A stretch of 59,225 bases of DNA from an uncultured Bacteroidales bacterium (GTDB taxonomy: Bacteria; Bacteroidota; Bacteroidia; Bacteroidales; UBA3663). Positions 59,167 through 59,225 of the stretch are shown piece by piece. Positions within the stretch are counted from its first letter, which is position 1; every line of letters begins with the position of its first letter. The stretch is taken from positions 1 to 59,225 of the forward strand of contig CALBPV010000067.1 in the NCBI GenBank assembly GCA_937899265.1. The letters run 5' to 3'. The notes beneath the pieces were generated by a model. That model saw only the letters and a list, made by a program, of their open reading frames with translations. It made no database searches and was not told the DNA's origin. The position numbers were made by a program, and so were the translations under genes.

Positions 59167-59225
59167 GCGAAATTAGCTCAGTTGGTAGAGCATTGGCTTC
59201 CCAAGCCGAGGGTCGCGGGTTCGAG
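59167..59225 (+). tRNA. tRNA-Gly (anticodon CCC), 3' end cut by window
   Basis: The sequence folds as acceptor 5' strand GCGAAAT, D-arm GCTC/GAGC with loop AGTTGGTA, and anticodon stem TTGGC/GCCGA. The loop TTCCCAA gives anticodon CCC (codon GGG). The T-arm begins GCGGG with TTCGAG before the window edge, so the 3' T strand, acceptor strand and CCA are not visible. A weak hairpin at 59137-59159 separates it from ribH. Confidence 0.9.

Overview
The window comes from a Bacteroidota chromosome, most likely order Bacteroidales and possibly Prevotellaceae. The evidence is a SusC/SusD pair, DUF4249 and DUF1573 proteins, a type IX secretion plug protein, the long form of IspG, an Ala/Glu-tailed ribosomal protein S16, and many promoters of the Bacteroidota type (TTTG, 19-20 bp, TAnnTTTG). 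Most genes lack a Shine-Dalgarno sequence. The genus cannot be fixed from sequence alone.

Layout. 1-10.2 kb (+): the end of a MORN-repeat protein, an aldo/keto reductase, a GH2 glycosidase, a polysaccharide flippase and a secreted M6 peptidase, then (after a terminator) an M23/LysM peptidase and a GH28 pectinase-like enzyme. 10.2-17.5 kb (-): a tightly packed run galE, T9SS plug, rpoN, PAP2 phosphatase, purE, ispG, ABC ATPase. 17.5-20.4 kb: rpsP and a small secreted protein embedded in unusual short-period repeats. 20.4-28.3 kb (-): a polysaccharide utilisation locus, SusC-SusD-SusE/F-like protein-GH53 endo-galactanase. 28.5-33.6 kb: a Zn/Cd-type P-type ATPase divergent from a TonB-dependent receptor plus DUF4249 lipoprotein. 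33.7 kb: tRNA-Pro(GGG). 34-44.2 kb (-): tldD/pmbA, a YihY/BrkB membrane protein and its coiled-coil partner, mdh, a DUF1573 protein, alaS. 44.4-50.1 kb (+): M23 peptidase, MerR regulator, RelA/SpoT homologue, kdsB, a DUF2752 protein, an MscS channel. 50.2-57.8 kb (-): recF, DUF721, a TonB-dependent receptor and a heterodimeric ABC exporter. 57.9-59.2 kb (+): a TPR protein, a lumazine-synthase-like protein and the start of tRNA-Gly(CCC).

How the genes work together. The PUL would bind, import and cut beta-1,4-galactan, the side chain of pectin. The GH28 and GH2 enzymes elsewhere in the window fit a broader pectin diet. The T9SS plug protein and the secreted M6 peptidase (with a C-terminal tail resembling Bacteroidota sorting tails) suggest type IX export. 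kdsB, galE and the flippase serve surface polysaccharide or LPS.

Most unusual content. (1) A composite, dispersed repeat family between 15 and 29 kb: 7-bp tandem arrays (AAGGTCN and GTTTCAG), a GC-rich hairpin core found in both orientations between the same flanks, small CGTCCTTCAGGACG hairpins, and a seven-copy 41-bp tandem array built on a near-perfect palindrome. (2) A RelA/SpoT homologue whose hydrolase residues are intact but whose synthetase residues are replaced. (3) A RibH homologue in which the catalytic His and phosphate-binding loop are replaced. (4) Two genes whose ATG lies 4 nt after a consensus -7 box, suggesting leaderless mRNAs. All are read by eye; no database search was run.
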